The notes under the pieces were generated by a model. The model did no database searches and was not told the DNA's origin. It was given only the letters and a program-made list of their open reading frames with translations. The translations under genes and the position numbers were made by a program. A stretch of DNA of 64,000 nt from Acinetobacter sp. WCHA45 (GTDB taxonomy: Bacteria > Pseudomonadota > Gammaproteobacteria > Pseudomonadales > Moraxellaceae): NCBI RefSeq assembly GCF_002165255.2, contig NZ_CP028561.1, positions 2,666,001-2,730,000 of the forward strand, given 5' to 3'. Positions within the stretch are counted from its first letter, which is position 1. Every line of letters starts with the position of its first letter. This document shows, piece by piece, positions 9,387 to 21,323 of this stretch.

Positions 9387-10159
9387 ATGAAGTATGATGA
9401 GACTGAAAAATTATCTTTTTTAAATGGTATCGAAGTACATGAATTTCTTTATCAGAAAGATGATATTGTCAGCCCTCATTCTTCACTTTGGGGGGATTTT
9501 AACTTCAGTCTCAATGGCACTTTAGAATTTGATATTGAAGGAAAATATTATTTATCACCGCCAAGCTATGGGCTATGGCTACCACCACGCACAGAACACC
9601 AATCACTGCCTGTTGAACATGAAATTCATTATATTTGCATCCGACTTCATCCTCGTTTCGGAGATGCATTAGGCGATGTCTGCCGCTGTTTTAGTATTCA
9701 ACCTTTTTTCGCTCTTTGGTCATTCAAATTCTAGAGCAACAAAAGCAAAATCTTGCGCCTGAATATCTTGAACATTTATTACAAGTGTTATTCGATCAAC
9801 TAAAGCAAGCCCCAGCATATACACATTATTTACCGCAAAGCACGCATCCAACCTTAGCTCCGATCCTCGATCAACTTGCGAATCCTGAATTATTTCATAT
9901 GAGCCTACAACAAGTATTGTATAACTTTACGGTCAGTGAGCGCCATGTGTTACGGCTGAGCCAACAAGAATTGCAACTCTCCCTGTCAGAATGGCGCAAT
10001 CGAGCCAAAATTATTTTTGCAATCAATCAAATTCGTCAAGGCACGACCATTAAACAATTGGCATATACTTTAGGTTATCACCATAGCTCTAGCTTTATTG
10101 AATTCTTCAAGCGCTATACAGGACAAACTCCTATTCAACTCAAAAATGCCTCGATATAA
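9387..10159 (+). pseudogene. AraC-family transcriptional regulator, frameshifted
   Basis: The N-terminal part (9387 to about 9708) encodes a cupin-like effector domain (SPPSYGLWLPPRTEHQS, IHYICIRLHP). From about 9703 a second frame encodes the rest, including a C-terminal AraC HTH (IRQGTTIKQLAYTLGYHHSSSFIEFFKRYTGQTP). The switch is at a run of six T (9704-9709). One extra T would restore an uninterrupted ~257-aa protein reading ...IQPFFRSLVIQILEQQ. As written, translation stops at 9734 and the DNA-binding domain is lost. It is divergent from the EamA exporter gene it probably regulated. A sequencing error or a slippage-prone on/off switch are alternatives to simple decay. Confidence 0.85.
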
Positions 10160-10275
10160 ATCCAAGACGTACTTTTGCTCATAATTTGTATGGATTCATA
10201 TCAAGAGGATTGCACTGTACGAAATTAGCAGTTAAAACAAACAAGTCTTGTCACAACAACATTAGGACGTATTCC

Positions 10276-10821
10276 ATGAGCCAGTCGGTTTATCACATTC
10301 CAGTTAAAGATATTAAAGGTCAAGACGTTGATCTTGATCAATATCAGGGTAAAGTTCTACTAATTGTTAACGTAGCCTCAAAATGTGGCTTAACACCACA
10401 GTACGAAGGCCTAGAAAAACTTTATCAAGCGAAAAAAAATCAGGGCTTAGAAATTTTAGGCTTCCCTGCAAATAACTTCTTAGAGCAAGAACCAGGGACA
10501 AATGATGAAATCGAACAATTCTGTTCACTCAACTATGACGTCCACTTCCCTTTATTTGCAAAAATCTCTGTTGCAGGTGAAGACAAACATCCTTTATATC
10601 AAACACTCACACAAGCAATTCCAGAACGTATTGGTGAAGGACCTTGGTGGAAAGACCTCGTTGATTATGGCTTAACACCAAACAATCCACCTGAAGTACT
10701 ATGGAATTTTGAGAAATTCTTAGTCAATAAAAATGGGGAAATCGTAGCGCGTTTTGCACCTGACATTACCGCAGATGATGAACGTATCGTCAGTGCGATT
10801 GAAGCTGAATTAGCAAAATAA
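10276..10821 (+). CDS. Glutathione peroxidase family protein (Cys-type)
   Basis: A 181-aa thioredoxin-fold peroxidase that reduces hydrogen or organic peroxides with thiols. The peroxidatic Cys is residue 37 in NVASKCGLTPQYEG, encoded by a Cys codon, so this is not a selenoprotein. The family block around the glutamine reads GFPANNFLEQEPGT rather than the more usual FPCNQF, so that Cys is absent. The Trp motif WNFEKFLV is present. The ATG at 10276 has AGGA 9 nt upstream; an open extension to 10186 is not family-like. A hairpin terminator follows. Confidence 0.93.
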   Translation: MSQSVYHIPVKDIKGQDVDLDQYQGKVLLIVNVASKCGLTPQYEGLEKLYQAKKNQGLEILGFPANNFLEQEPGTNDEIEQFCSLNYDVHFPLFAKISVAGEDKHPLYQTLTQAIPERIGEGPWWKDLVDYGLTPNNPPEVLWNFEKFLVNKNGEIVARFAPDITADDERIVSAIEAELAK

Positions 10822-10835
10822 ATTTTATAAGTTTA

Positions 10836-10871
10836 TAGAAAAGAATAGCTTATCTTATCTATTCTTTTCTA
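10836..10871 (+). terminator. Terminator-like hairpin after the peroxidase gene
   Basis: A perfect 13-bp stem, TAGAAAAGAATAG with its complement, spans a 10-base loop just 15 nt after the stop codon. It is followed by a T-rich stretch. Confidence 0.7.
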
Positions 10872-10999
10872 TTTTAAATATTAAATCCAATTTCTATAGG
10901 TTTCATCTCGCAAAAATGTTGGTCAATTGCAACAATCATTTTTTTCTTCATTTTTTATCATTATAGTGCTCGCTTCTCATAAGCTATTATATTTTTGCC

Positions 11000-11602
11000 A
11001 TGATGGAAAATTTATCTATCAAAGCCACTCTCTCAACCATAACACTTTTGGCAGCATCGTTTTTACTTACAGCTTGCGATCAGACTCCACCAGAAAATAG
11101 CTATTTAGAAAAAAATAGTGAATTCGAGCAACCATCAGTGCGAGATGGAGAAAAAGAGATGATGAGTAAGGCTACAATTTCAGAAGAAGAAAATTTAAGT
11201 AATGGCAATATGCTGAATATTGCTCGAGATATCGCAAAATTACAGCTTGAGACCGATGATTATGTGGCCCTATTAAAACAGTCGCAAAGCAGTCTTGAAC
11301 AGGCGATTCAGGAACAAAATGTTGAGCAACTGCAAAATACCACAGGTGAGCTTAAACAGGAATTATACGGACTGCATGACACTTTACTTTCACTAAACCT
11401 AAAAAGTGATGAGGTTGACCAGATTCGCCAGAGTCTACTTACAGCCAACCAGCAACTTCTGAGCATGCCTTTGCTGCATGGTCAACTGGACATTGCCCAG
11501 CTAGATTTTGCAAAAATTGAAAAGCAGTTCAACGCCATTCAAATGGATATGGTGAAACTGGCAACCTTAGTACTCGGCAATAAAGATGATTCAAACGCTT
11601 AA
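11000..11602 (+). CDS. Hypothetical lipoprotein, 200 aa
   Basis: A signal peptide with lipobox LTAC (LLAASFLLTACDQ) predicts a lipid-anchored protein with Cys27 (counting from the first ATG) as the modified residue. The mature part is acidic and helical, probably coiled coil (LEQAIQEQNVEQLQNTTGELKQEL), ~175 residues, with no known domain that I recognise. The start may be 11000 or the adjacent ATG at 11003. No strong Shine-Dalgarno is visible. It is convergent with the atp operon. Confidence 0.75.
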   Translation: MMENLSIKATLSTITLLAASFLLTACDQTPPENSYLEKNSEFEQPSVRDGEKEMMSKATISEEENLSNGNMLNIARDIAKLQLETDDYVALLKQSQSSLEQAIQEQNVEQLQNTTGELKQELYGLHDTLLSLNLKSDEVDQIRQSLLTANQQLLSMPLLHGQLDIAQLDFAKIEKQFNAIQMDMVKLATLVLGNKDDSNA

Positions 11603-11635
11603 AGTCCGTTTATTTTAATTTTCGATCCCATATAA

Positions 11636-11660
11636 AAAAGCCACCTTTCGGTGGCTTTCT
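11636..11660 (-). terminator. Terminator of the atp operon
   Basis: The stem GCCACC/GGTGGC around a TTTC loop is followed on the minus strand by six U. It can also act weakly on the plus strand for the lipoprotein gene. Confidence 0.88.
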
Positions 11661-11677
11661 CAATCTTAAATCTGCAA

Positions 11678-12097
11678 TTACATTGCACGATTCTTGATTT
11701 TACGGATGGTTTCAAGCTGAGCCGCAGTTTCGGCAAGCGCAGCAAGAGCAGCAGCCGAGTCCAAATCACTCTTTTGATTTGCTAACAATTGTTCAGCTTG
11801 TTTACGAGCTTCCATAATTGCAGCTTCATCTAAGTTGTCAGCACGGATTGCAGTATCTGCAAGCACAGTAACAACATGAGGTTGAACTTCTAACACACCG
11901 CCTGATACATACACGATTTCTTCTGTACCATTTTCCAACTGAACACGGATCGGTCCCGGTTGGAGTAAAGTTACAAGTGGCGCATGCCCTGGTAAAATAC
12001 CTAGCTCACCACCCGCACCTTTTGCGATTAACATCGTAACTTGTCCAGAGTAAATAGACTCTTTAACACTTACGACATCACATTGCATAGTCGCCAT
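11678..12097 (-). CDS. atpC: ATP synthase F1 subunit epsilon
   Basis: The 139-aa rotor-stalk subunit couples gamma/c-ring rotation to the F1 head and can inhibit ATP hydrolysis. It has the N-terminal beta-sandwich (MQCDVVSVKESIYSGQ, GELGILPGHAPLVTLLQPG) and the C-terminal helical hairpin rich in Ala, Glu and Gln. Last gene of the operon, 17 nt after atpD and just before the operon terminator. Confidence 0.98.
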   Translation of the reverse strand: MATMQCDVVSVKESIYSGQVTMLIAKGAGGELGILPGHAPLVTLLQPGPIRVQLENGTEEIVYVSGGVLEVQPHVVTVLADTAIRADNLDEAAIMEARKQAEQLLANQKSDLDSAAALAALAETAAQLETIRKIKNRAM

Positions 12098-12114
12098 GAG
12101 ATGATCTCCTTAAA

Positions 12115-13524
<1,410 letters not shown>

Positions 13525-13539
13525 TCAAACTTAATAATG

Positions 13540-14409
13540 TTAAACGGCAGCGGCACCGCCAACGATCTCGGAAATTTCCTGAGTAATCGCGGCTTGACGC
13601 AGCTTGTTGTAAATGAGTTGTAGGTCTTTAATCAATTGGCCTGCGTTGTCTGTCGCTGCTTTCATTGCGACCATACGAGCAGACTGCTCACATGCAACGT
13701 TTTCAATCACACCTTGATAAACCATAGACTCGATGTAGCGAACCAACAAACCATTTAACAATTCTTCTGCTTCTGGTTCGTAGATATAGTCCCAACCATA
13801 AGTACGGTTGAGATCATCGCCTGCTTGCGCTGGTGCTAAAGGAACAAGTTGTTCTACTTTAGGCTGTTGAGTCATCGCATTGACGAAACCATTTGAAACG
13901 AGGTAGATACGATCTAATTCGCCTTTATCAAATGCATCAAGCATAACTTGTACAGAGCCAGTTAACTGTTCCAAACTCGGCGCGTCGCCAAGTTGGGTCG
14001 TTGCACCAAGCACTTTACCGCCGTAATTCTTAAAAAACGAAACCGCTTTTTGACCAATCAAAGCAAATTCAACTTCAATTGACTGCTCTTGTTGTGCTTT
14101 GACATGCTGCACAACTTTCTTGAACAAGTTAATGTTCAAGCCACCTGCCAAGCCGCGATCTGAAGACACCACGATATAGCCAACGCGCTTAACAGGGCGA
14201 TCAACCATATAACGGTGTTTATATTCAGGATTTGCTTGAACTAAGTGAGCAATTACACGGCGCATATTATCGGCATACGGACGGCCTTGAGCCATGCGCT
14301 CTTGCGCACGACGCATTTTAGAAGCAGCTACCATTTGCATCGCGCGAGTAATTTTCTGCGTGCTTTTGATACTAGCTACTTTGGCGCGAATTTCTTTTAA
14401 ATTTGCCAT
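13540..14409 (-). CDS. atpG: ATP synthase F1 subunit gamma
   Basis: The 289-aa central shaft begins with the conserved long helix ([36 protein letters not shown]). It ends with the matching C-terminal helix ([45 protein letters not shown] in part). A Rossmann-like middle lies between, with [10 protein letters not shown]. Rotation of this coiled coil inside alpha3beta3 drives catalysis. About 77 bp separate it from atpA. Confidence 0.98.
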   Translation of the reverse strand: MANLKEIRAKVASIKSTQKITRAMQMVAASKMRRAQERMAQGRPYADNMRRVIAHLVQANPEYKHRYMVDRPVKRVGYIVVSSDRGLAGGLNINLFKKVVQHVKAQQEQSIEVEFALIGQKAVSFFKNYGGKVLGATTQLGDAPSLEQLTGSVQVMLDAFDKGELDRIYLVSNGFVNAMTQQPKVEQLVPLAPAQAGDDLNRTYGWDYIYEPEAEELLNGLLVRYIESMVYQGVIENVACEQSARMVAMKAATDNAGQLIKDLQLIYNKLRQAAITQEISEIVGGAAAV

Positions 14410-14486
14410 ACGCTTAACCTAGTATTCGAAAGCTCTTTCGAGCTTCCGAAGGTTGATCCGTGAACCAAACTTAACTAAAGATAAAC

Positions 14487-16031
14487 TTAGTAAGTTTGAG
14501 TCGCTTTGAAGCTCTCAATACCTGCTTTGAATGCTGCTTCGATGTCTTTGTTATAATCACCAGTTTCATCGATCTGTTGCATTAACGCAGCATGTTCTGA
14601 ACGGAAGTAAGCAATTAACGCAGCATCAAAGTCTACGATTTTCTTCACTTCAACGTCAGCCATGTAGCCTTCGTTAGATGCATAAACAGATACAGCTTGG
14701 TCAGCAATTGAGTAAGGAGCATATTGTTTCTGCTTCATTAACTCAGTTACACGTTGACCATGCTCAAGTTGCTTACGTGTTGCTTCATCAAGATCAGAAG
14801 CAAACTGAGCAAACGCAGCCAATTCACGGTATTGTGCTAAAGCAGTACGGATACCACCAGACAATTTTTTGATGATCTTAGTTTGAGCAGAACCACCAAC
14901 ACGCGATACAGAGATACCCGCGTTCACTGCAGGACGAATACCTGCGTTGAATAATGATGTTTCTAAGAAGATCTGACCGTCAGTAATCGAAATTACGTTC
15001 GTTGGTACGAATGCAGATACGTCACCCGCTTGAGTTTCAATGATCGGTAACGCAGTTAAAGAACCAGTTTGACCAGTTACTGCACCGTTCGTGAACTTCT
15101 CAACATAGTCAGCTGAAACGCGCGAAGCACGCTCAAGAAGACGTGAGTGAAGATAGAATACGTCACCTGGATACGCTTCACGACCTGGTGGACGACGTAA
15201 TAACAATGAAATTTGACGGTAAGCAACAGCTTGCTTAGACAAATCATCATAAATAATTAACGCATCTTCACCGCGGTCACGGAAGTATTCACCCATTGTA
15301 CAGCCTGAGTACGGAGCTAAATACTGCATAGCTGCAGGATCAGCTGCCGCAGCTGCGACAACAGTTGTATACGCCATAGCGCCAGTTTCTTCTAGCTTAC
15401 GTACAACGTTTGCAATTGTTGATTGTTTTTGACCAATCGCAACGTATACACATTTAATGCCAGAGTTTTTCTGAGCGATGATCGCATCGATCGCCATTGC
15501 TGTTTTACCAGTTTGACGGTCACCAATGATCAACTCACGCTGACCACGACCTACAGGGATCATGGTATCAACTGATTTATAACCAGTTTGAACAGGTTCG
15601 TCGACAGATTGACGCCAAATTACACCTGGTGCTACTTTTTCAACAGCATCAGTTAGTTTTGCATCAATAGGGCCTTTACCATCAATTGGGTTACCCAAAG
15701 CGTCTACGACACGGCCAAGAAGTTCAGGACCTACCGGCACTTCTAATACACGACCTGTACAACGAGCTTTTTGACCTTCTTGAAGGCTTAGGTAGTTACC
15801 TAAAACAACGGCACCCACTGAATCCTGTTCTAGGTTCAGTGCCATACCAAATAAGCCGCCGTCGAATTCGATCATTTCACCGTACATTGCATCCGCAAGA
15901 CCGTGAATACGCACGATACCGTCAGATACCATGACGATGGTACCTTCATTCTTAGCGGTCGCGCTGGTGTCCAGATCGCCGATACGCTGTTTAATGAGCG
16001 CACTGATCTCGGATGGATTCAGTTGTTGCAT
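14487..16031 (-). CDS. atpA: ATP synthase F1 subunit alpha
   Basis: The 514-aa non-catalytic nucleotide-binding subunit has Walker A GDRQTGKT, the Arg-finger region and the [21 protein letters not shown] signature. The ATG at 16031 follows GAGGAATAGCGCA, a clear ribosome-binding site, and gives the standard N-terminus [17 protein letters not shown]. The five-codon in-frame upstream extension is not family-like. It sits between atpH and atpG. Confidence 0.98.
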   Translation of the reverse strand: MQQLNPSEISALIKQRIGDLDTSATAKNEGTIVMVSDGIVRIHGLADAMYGEMIEFDGGLFGMALNLEQDSVGAVVLGNYLSLQEGQKARCTGRVLEVPVGPELLGRVVDALGNPIDGKGPIDAKLTDAVEKVAPGVIWRQSVDEPVQTGYKSVDTMIPVGRGQRELIIGDRQTGKTAMAIDAIIAQKNSGIKCVYVAIGQKQSTIANVVRKLEETGAMAYTTVVAAAAADPAAMQYLAPYSGCTMGEYFRDRGEDALIIYDDLSKQAVAYRQISLLLRRPPGREAYPGDVFYLHSRLLERASRVSADYVEKFTNGAVTGQTGSLTALPIIETQAGDVSAFVPTNVISITDGQIFLETSLFNAGIRPAVNAGISVSRVGGSAQTKIIKKLSGGIRTALAQYRELAAFAQFASDLDEATRKQLEHGQRVTELMKQKQYAPYSIADQAVSVYASNEGYMADVEVKKIVDFDAALIAYFRSEHAALMQQIDETGDYNKDIEAAFKAGIESFKATQTY

Positions 16032-16073
16032 TGCGCTATTCCTCAATCTTTTTTAAGTTCAGTCTTTTTGCTG

Positions 16074-16610
16074 TTACGCAAGAAGACGAGTCCGCATTTT
16101 TTCAAGCTTGTTAAGCGCAGAGTCATCTATCACTTGGTCGCCTGCACGAATCACAACACCTGCGATTAACGCCGGATTAACGCTAACAGTCACATGTACA
16201 GTTCTGTTAAAACGTTTTTCAAGCGCATGAGCTAAAATATGCTCTTGTGTCGCATCCATTGGAAAAGCAGATTCAATCTCCACTTCCAACGTGTTGTTGT
16301 TCTGCGATTTAAGTAATTCGTATTCTGCAGCAATTTCAGGCAATAAAACTAAACGATCGTTATCTGCAAGAAGTGTCAAAAAGTTAGACACTGATTGAGA
16401 TTGATCTTCACCTAAAACTTTCGCAAAAAGACCTACTTGTTCCGCAGGAGTCAGCTCAGGGCGATTTAAATAAGCGGAAAATGCTTCGTCTTGCACCGCA
16501 GCACTGAGCAGTTGTAACGCATTTGACCAAGCGTCAGTTGCATTCTGCTCAGATGCATAAGCAAATGCTGCTTTGGCGTACGGGCGTGCTAACGTCAAGA
16601 GTTCAGCCAT
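16074..16610 (-). CDS. atpH: ATP synthase F1 subunit delta
   Basis: The 178-aa peripheral-stalk subunit links the top of F1 to the b-dimer. It is recognised by the N-terminal helical domain ([15 protein letters not shown]), the [22 protein letters not shown] segment and the C-terminal [21 protein letters not shown] motif. It lies between atpF (13-nt gap) and atpA. Confidence 0.97.
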   Translation of the reverse strand: MAELLTLARPYAKAAFAYASEQNATDAWSNALQLLSAAVQDEAFSAYLNRPELTPAEQVGLFAKVLGEDQSQSVSNFLTLLADNDRLVLLPEIAAEYELLKSQNNNTLEVEIESAFPMDATQEHILAHALEKRFNRTVHVTVSVNPALIAGVVIRAGDQVIDDSALNKLEKMRTRLLA

Positions 16611-16622
16611 ATTTCGCCTCGC

Positions 16623-17093
16623 TTATAGTTTAGCAGCCAGCTGAGTCAGCATGGCATTATGAGCTTCTGCGTCAACTTGTTGGTTCAGAATTTTTTCTGC
16701 GCCAGCAACTGCCAAAGCAGCAACTTGTTGACGTAATTCTTCGCGAGCAGCATTGATGTCTTGATCAACAGTTTCTTTCGCCTGTTGACGGATACGCTCA
16801 CCTTCAGCCGCAGCCTGGGTACGCGCTTCTTCTACCAATTGTGCTGCACGACGGTTCGCTTGTTCGATCAATTGAGCCGCTTGTGCTTTCGCTGCATCTA
16901 ATTCTGCCTTAACTTGTGCTTGCGCATCAGCAAGGTCAGCTTTAGCTTTTTCAGCAGCGTTTAAGCCATCAGCGATTTTACGCTGACGCTCACTAATCGC
17001 ATTGATTAGTGGTGGCCAAACAAACTTCATGCAGAATGCGACGAACATCGCAAATGCAATTGCTTGACCAATCAATGTGAGGTTGATATTCAT
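16623..17093 (-). CDS. atpF: ATP synthase Fo subunit b
   Basis: The 156-aa peripheral-stalk subunit has the same length as in E. coli. One N-terminal membrane helix ([22 protein letters not shown]) is followed by a long charged amphipathic helix rich in Ala, Gln, Lys and Glu that dimerises as a right-handed coiled coil. The ATG at 17093 is preceded by GAGGAATAGCGAA. The in-frame ATG five codons upstream would add MRNSE, which overlaps that ribosome-binding site. Confidence 0.97.
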   Translation of the reverse strand: MNINLTLIGQAIAFAMFVAFCMKFVWPPLINAISERQRKIADGLNAAEKAKADLADAQAQVKAELDAAKAQAAQLIEQANRRAAQLVEEARTQAAAEGERIRQQAKETVDQDINAAREELRQQVAALAVAGAEKILNQQVDAEAHNAMLTQLAAKL

Positions 17094-17132
17094 TTCGCTA
17101 TTCCTCAATATGTGGATTTAGGAATTAAGCTA

Positions 17133-17411
<279 letters not shown>

Positions 17412-17460
17412 TTAAACTAAAATTTAAGCCTAACCATCGATTGATAATTAGGCAATACCA

Positions 17461-18339
<879 letters not shown>

Positions 18340-18435
18340 TCACACCTGGTCAATGTCAATCATTAAAAAGAAGCGAAGCGAATTCTGCGAACTGCAATAA
18401 TCTCACTCACACTTCCAAAAAATCTTAAATGTGTT

Positions 18436-18834
18436 TTAAACTCGTTTTTGTAGACGTGACACCCAAAATGGCGCGACCCACGACATGGCCTGAACGAGGA
18501 TAAATCCACAAAACAACGCAACCGCTGACAACGGCTTGACATTGCTCAAAATTAAAATAAAACCCACGATCACGATTGCAAACTTACCCAGCATCCCTCG
18601 ATACATGTTCAGCATGACTTGTTTTGATGCTCTTGCGCCTGCCGTTCTAAACGACTGCCAGGCAAAATAACAATGCGCCAACCAACAAACCAGCGCTCCA
18701 AGCGCAGCACTCAGGGCAGCAGTAGTGTCTTTTATCACCCATGCAAGCAAAGCTGCAACAGGAATCATACACGCCTGTAAGAAGACCAAAGCTTTTGCTA
18801 ATCGTCGGTCAATCAAGCGACTAGTTCGGCTCAT
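18436..18834 (-). CDS. atpI: ATP synthase subunit I
   Basis: The 132-aa first gene of the operon has four hydrophobic segments (FLQACMIPVAALLAWVI, LSAALGALVCWLAHCYFA, FAIVIVGFILILS, FCGFILVQAMSWVAPFW). AtpI is an accessory membrane protein thought to help c-ring assembly and is not part of the final enzyme. It is preceded by the operon promoter about 65 bp upstream. Confidence 0.92.
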   Translation of the reverse strand: MSRTSRLIDRRLAKALVFLQACMIPVAALLAWVIKDTTAALSAALGALVCWLAHCYFAWQSFRTAGARASKQVMLNMYRGMLGKFAIVIVGFILILSNVKPLSAVALFCGFILVQAMSWVAPFWVSRLQKRV

Positions 18835-18898
18835 TTTTTACCCACTTACAGCATAACTGCTTGACAAGTTTTAATCATGATTGTTTCGAATCGCAGGC

Positions 18899-18927
18899 AT
18901 TATAGAGTTACACCCATGAACATGCAA
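18899..18927 (-). promoter_or_regulatory. Sigma-70 promoter of the atp operon
   Basis: On the minus strand TTGCAT (18922-18927) and a perfect TATAAT (18899-18904) are separated by 17 bp. Transcription would begin near 18892, leaving a ~58-nt leader before atpI. Confidence 0.75.
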
Positions 18928-19005
18928 TCTTTTCTCGACTTAAGTCTGTTTTTTTCGCTGGTCCATTTTTTGACGATAGAGTCAACTGGTTTTTTATTTT
19001 TCTCA

Positions 19006-19845
19006 TCAATTTTGTGTACTTAATACGCATTTATCAGTTTTTGTAGCCAATTTTTTCCATGCCGCAACAAAATTATCTTGACCACGCATACTTTCATCAA
19101 CTGGTTGGAACACGACTGGATTTAGCTTTTGATATTGACCACGACTTGCTGATGTTTCAGCCAACAAGCACATTTGTGTTTTAGGGCGACTATCTTTTAA
19201 GAATTTAATTTGAGCTACTGTAGGTGCAATATGAGGATCATCAGTCAATGCTCCAGCAAATTTCAAATTGAGTGCTCTTTCTAAATATTGATAGGCATCA
19301 TGATAAGACCAATAAGGTTTTGCTTTATTGGAACTTTCATATTGCTGTGAAACCTGCAGCATTTGTTGCGAAAACTCTTTTGCATTCGCCATGTATTTGG
19401 CTTTATTTTCTGGATATTGTTGTGAACGTAAAGTTGCAATAAAGAAAGCGATTCGCACTGCATTGTTTGGCTCTAACCAGACATGACTATCTACGGTGTT
19501 TGCCAATGCAGCACCACGCAAACTACGCTGCGGTAAAATCGTCAAAATACCAGAATCTAAAAGTGCAATTGCTTTAGGGTTTTGATTAAGCAACTTATCT
19601 AAAGGCGCTTCATGTACTTTACCTAGCCACAATACCAGCGAAGCATCTTGAATCGCCTTACGATGAGCGGGTGTGAGTTGTACATCATGTCCTGTTTGAT
19701 CGCCAAGTAAAAGAACAGGCTCTTCTATGCCTGCTGTAACCTCTTTAGCAATTAAATAAATTGGATGCGTTGAAACAACTAAACTTTGAGTCCATCCCCA
19801 TGTGCTTAACATTGAAAAGAAAACAAATACTATTAGGCGGGACAT
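19006..19845 (-). CDS. znuA: Zinc ABC transporter, periplasmic substrate-binding protein
   Basis: ZnuA captures Zn2+ in the periplasm and delivers it to ZnuB. The 279-aa form from the ATG at 19845 starts with a typical Sec signal peptide (LIVFVFFSMLSTWGWTQS); longer in-frame starts would place non-signal residues in front and run across the Zur box. Candidate zinc ligands are the His in STHPIYLIA, the His in DSHVWLEP and the His in YWSYHDAYQYLE. The usual long His-rich loop of ZnuA is missing; only a short GDQTGHDVQL segment is there. It is divergent from zur-znuC-znuB. Confidence 0.93.
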   Translation of the reverse strand: MSRLIVFVFFSMLSTWGWTQSLVVSTHPIYLIAKEVTAGIEEPVLLLGDQTGHDVQLTPAHRKAIQDASLVLWLGKVHEAPLDKLLNQNPKAIALLDSGILTILPQRSLRGAALANTVDSHVWLEPNNAVRIAFFIATLRSQQYPENKAKYMANAKEFSQQMLQVSQQYESSNKAKPYWSYHDAYQYLERALNLKFAGALTDDPHIAPTVAQIKFLKDSRPKTQMCLLAETSASRGQYQKLNPVVFQPVDESMRGQDNFVAAWKKLATKTDKCVLSTQN

Positions 19846-19872
19846 CACAACATTACTCAACTCAGCGAAGCG

Positions 19873-19887
19873 TGTTATATTATAACA
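19873..19887. promoter_or_regulatory. Zur box upstream of znuA
   Basis: A perfect dyad TGTTATA-T-TATAACA lies 28 bp upstream of the znuA ATG. It matches the TGTTATA..TATAACA core of proteobacterial Zur operators. Confidence 0.8.
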
Positions 19888-19974
19888 AAAGTTAAAAAAC
19901 ACCTATGTCTTTTTTAGATTTGTCGCGCTCGCCTGCCGAGCTTCAACTTATATAGATGGTTATATTGAATTGCA

Positions 19975-19987
19975 TGTTATGATAATG
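19975..19987. promoter_or_regulatory. Second, weaker Zur-box-like site for zur-znuCB
   Basis: TGTTATGATAATG keeps the left arm of the dyad and an imperfect right arm, about 75 bp upstream of zur. It would give zinc autoregulation of the zur-znuC-znuB operon. Confidence 0.5.
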
Positions 19988-20061
19988 GGTCTATTGCAAT
20001 ATCATAAAGCCGATGAGCGAATGAAAAGCAATAGATTCTACAAAAACAATGAGGTCTACCT

Positions 20062-20559
20062 ATGAGTTCTTGTTCACATGAACATAACAATGCTTTACAT
20101 GGTGTTCACGGTCATCACGATATTAAGGCTCGCATTGCTGAAGCAGAAATTTTGTGTACTGCAGTTGGCGCTCGCTTAACACCTTTACGTAAAGAAGTGC
20201 TTGAACTCATTCTAAATGCTTCTGCTCCAATGGGCGCTTACGATTTACTGGCTAAAATCAAAGGTCAAGCAGACCGCCCTGCTGCCCCACCTACAGTTTA
20301 TAGAACTTTAGACTTCTTATTAGAAAAAGGTCTAATTCATCGACTGACCTCAATTAATGCCTATATTCCTTGTTGCCACCCACGTGAAGGGCATCAAGCT
20401 GCTTTTCTGATCTGCACTGAATGTCATTCAGTGAAAGAGGCTTCAGCACAGGGATTAATTCAACAGCTCGATCAACTTGCTGCTTCTGACCAATTTGCTG
20501 CCCAACACAGCATTATTGAAATTTCTGGAAAATGTCATCAGTGCAACACACGCCAATAA
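20062..20559 (+). CDS. zur: Zinc uptake regulator Zur (Fur family)
   Basis: The 165-aa DNA-binding repressor acts when zinc is bound. It has an N-terminal winged helix with PPTVYRTLDFLLEKGLIHRL and a C-terminal metal domain with the two structural Cys pairs CTEC and CHQC. A His-rich N-terminus (CSHEHNNALHGVHGHHD) precedes the fold and is longer than in many Fur proteins. Its operon position with znuC and znuB, plus the Zur boxes upstream, separates it from Fur. It overlaps znuC by 28 nt. Confidence 0.95.
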   Translation: MSSCSHEHNNALHGVHGHHDIKARIAEAEILCTAVGARLTPLRKEVLELILNASAPMGAYDLLAKIKGQADRPAAPPTVYRTLDFLLEKGLIHRLTSINAYIPCCHPREGHQAAFLICTECHSVKEASAQGLIQQLDQLAASDQFAAQHSIIEISGKCHQCNTRQ

Positions 20560-21320
20560 GCGCTCCACTTATTCAGTTGGAGAATATTTCTGTTCGACGT
20601 GACGAACGAGATATTTTAAGAAATATTGATTTTGCATTACAGGCAAAAGAAATTGTGACGCTAATTGGTCCAAATGGTGCAGGTAAATCAACTTTAATTA
20701 AAGTACTGCTTGGCATCATGGCACCCAATAAAGGCAAGGTGCTCTTTTCCAAGAAATTAAAACTCGCTTACGTTCCACAGAAATTCAACCCTTCTGCCAG
20801 TCTTCCATTACGGGTTCAAGATTTACTGGATCTAGAAGTTTGTGCCGCTGATTTACGCGAAGAAATTATCCGGGATACGGGCATTCAAAAATTACAAGCC
20901 TCTAAAGTACAACAACTTTCAGGTGGCGAACGACAACGGGTTTTACTGGCACGTGCACTACTCCGCCAACCCGATATCCTAGTGCTTGATGAACCCATGC
21001 AAGGTTTGGATATTCAATCCGAAGCTGAGCTTTACGACTATGTGAGAAGCCTTCCTGAACGCTACGGTTGTGCAGTATTGATGGTGTCACATGATTTACA
21101 ATGGGTAATGCAAGGCACGCATCGCGTTGTTTGTCTGAATAAACACATTTGTTGTAGTGGTTTACCTGAAAGTATTCAGCAGCATCCTGAATACCAAGCG
21201 ATTTTTGGTACGCAACGGATGTTCTATCAGCACCATCACAATCATTGTGGACATAGCGATCATGCGGAACCCTGTTCTCATGATCCACGTCCACACATTC
21301 ACCCTGAACCGAAGGTCTAA
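20532..21320 (+). CDS. znuC: Zinc ABC transporter ATP-binding protein
   Basis: The 262-aa ATPase powers zinc import through ZnuB. It has Walker A GPNGAGKS, signature LSGGERQR, Walker B DILVLDEP and the switch His in MVSHD. The C-terminal ~30 residues form a tail rich in His (YQHHHNHCGHSDH, CSHDPRPHIHPE) that probably binds or buffers zinc. The chosen ATG lies inside the end of zur, so translation is likely coupled; a GTG at 20541 is an alternative. Confidence 0.95.
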   Translation: MSSVQHTPISAPLIQLENISVRRDERDILRNIDFALQAKEIVTLIGPNGAGKSTLIKVLLGIMAPNKGKVLFSKKLKLAYVPQKFNPSASLPLRVQDLLDLEVCAADLREEIIRDTGIQKLQASKVQQLSGGERQRVLLARALLRQPDILVLDEPMQGLDIQSEAELYDYVRSLPERYGCAVLMVSHDLQWVMQGTHRVVCLNKHICCSGLPESIQQHPEYQAIFGTQRMFYQHHHNHCGHSDHAEPCSHDPRPHIHPEPKV

Positions 21321-21323
21321 GCG

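Noticed and set aside
10276..10821. Selenocysteine-containing glutathione peroxidase
   Set aside because: The active-site codon is a Cys codon (TGT) and there is no in-frame TGA.
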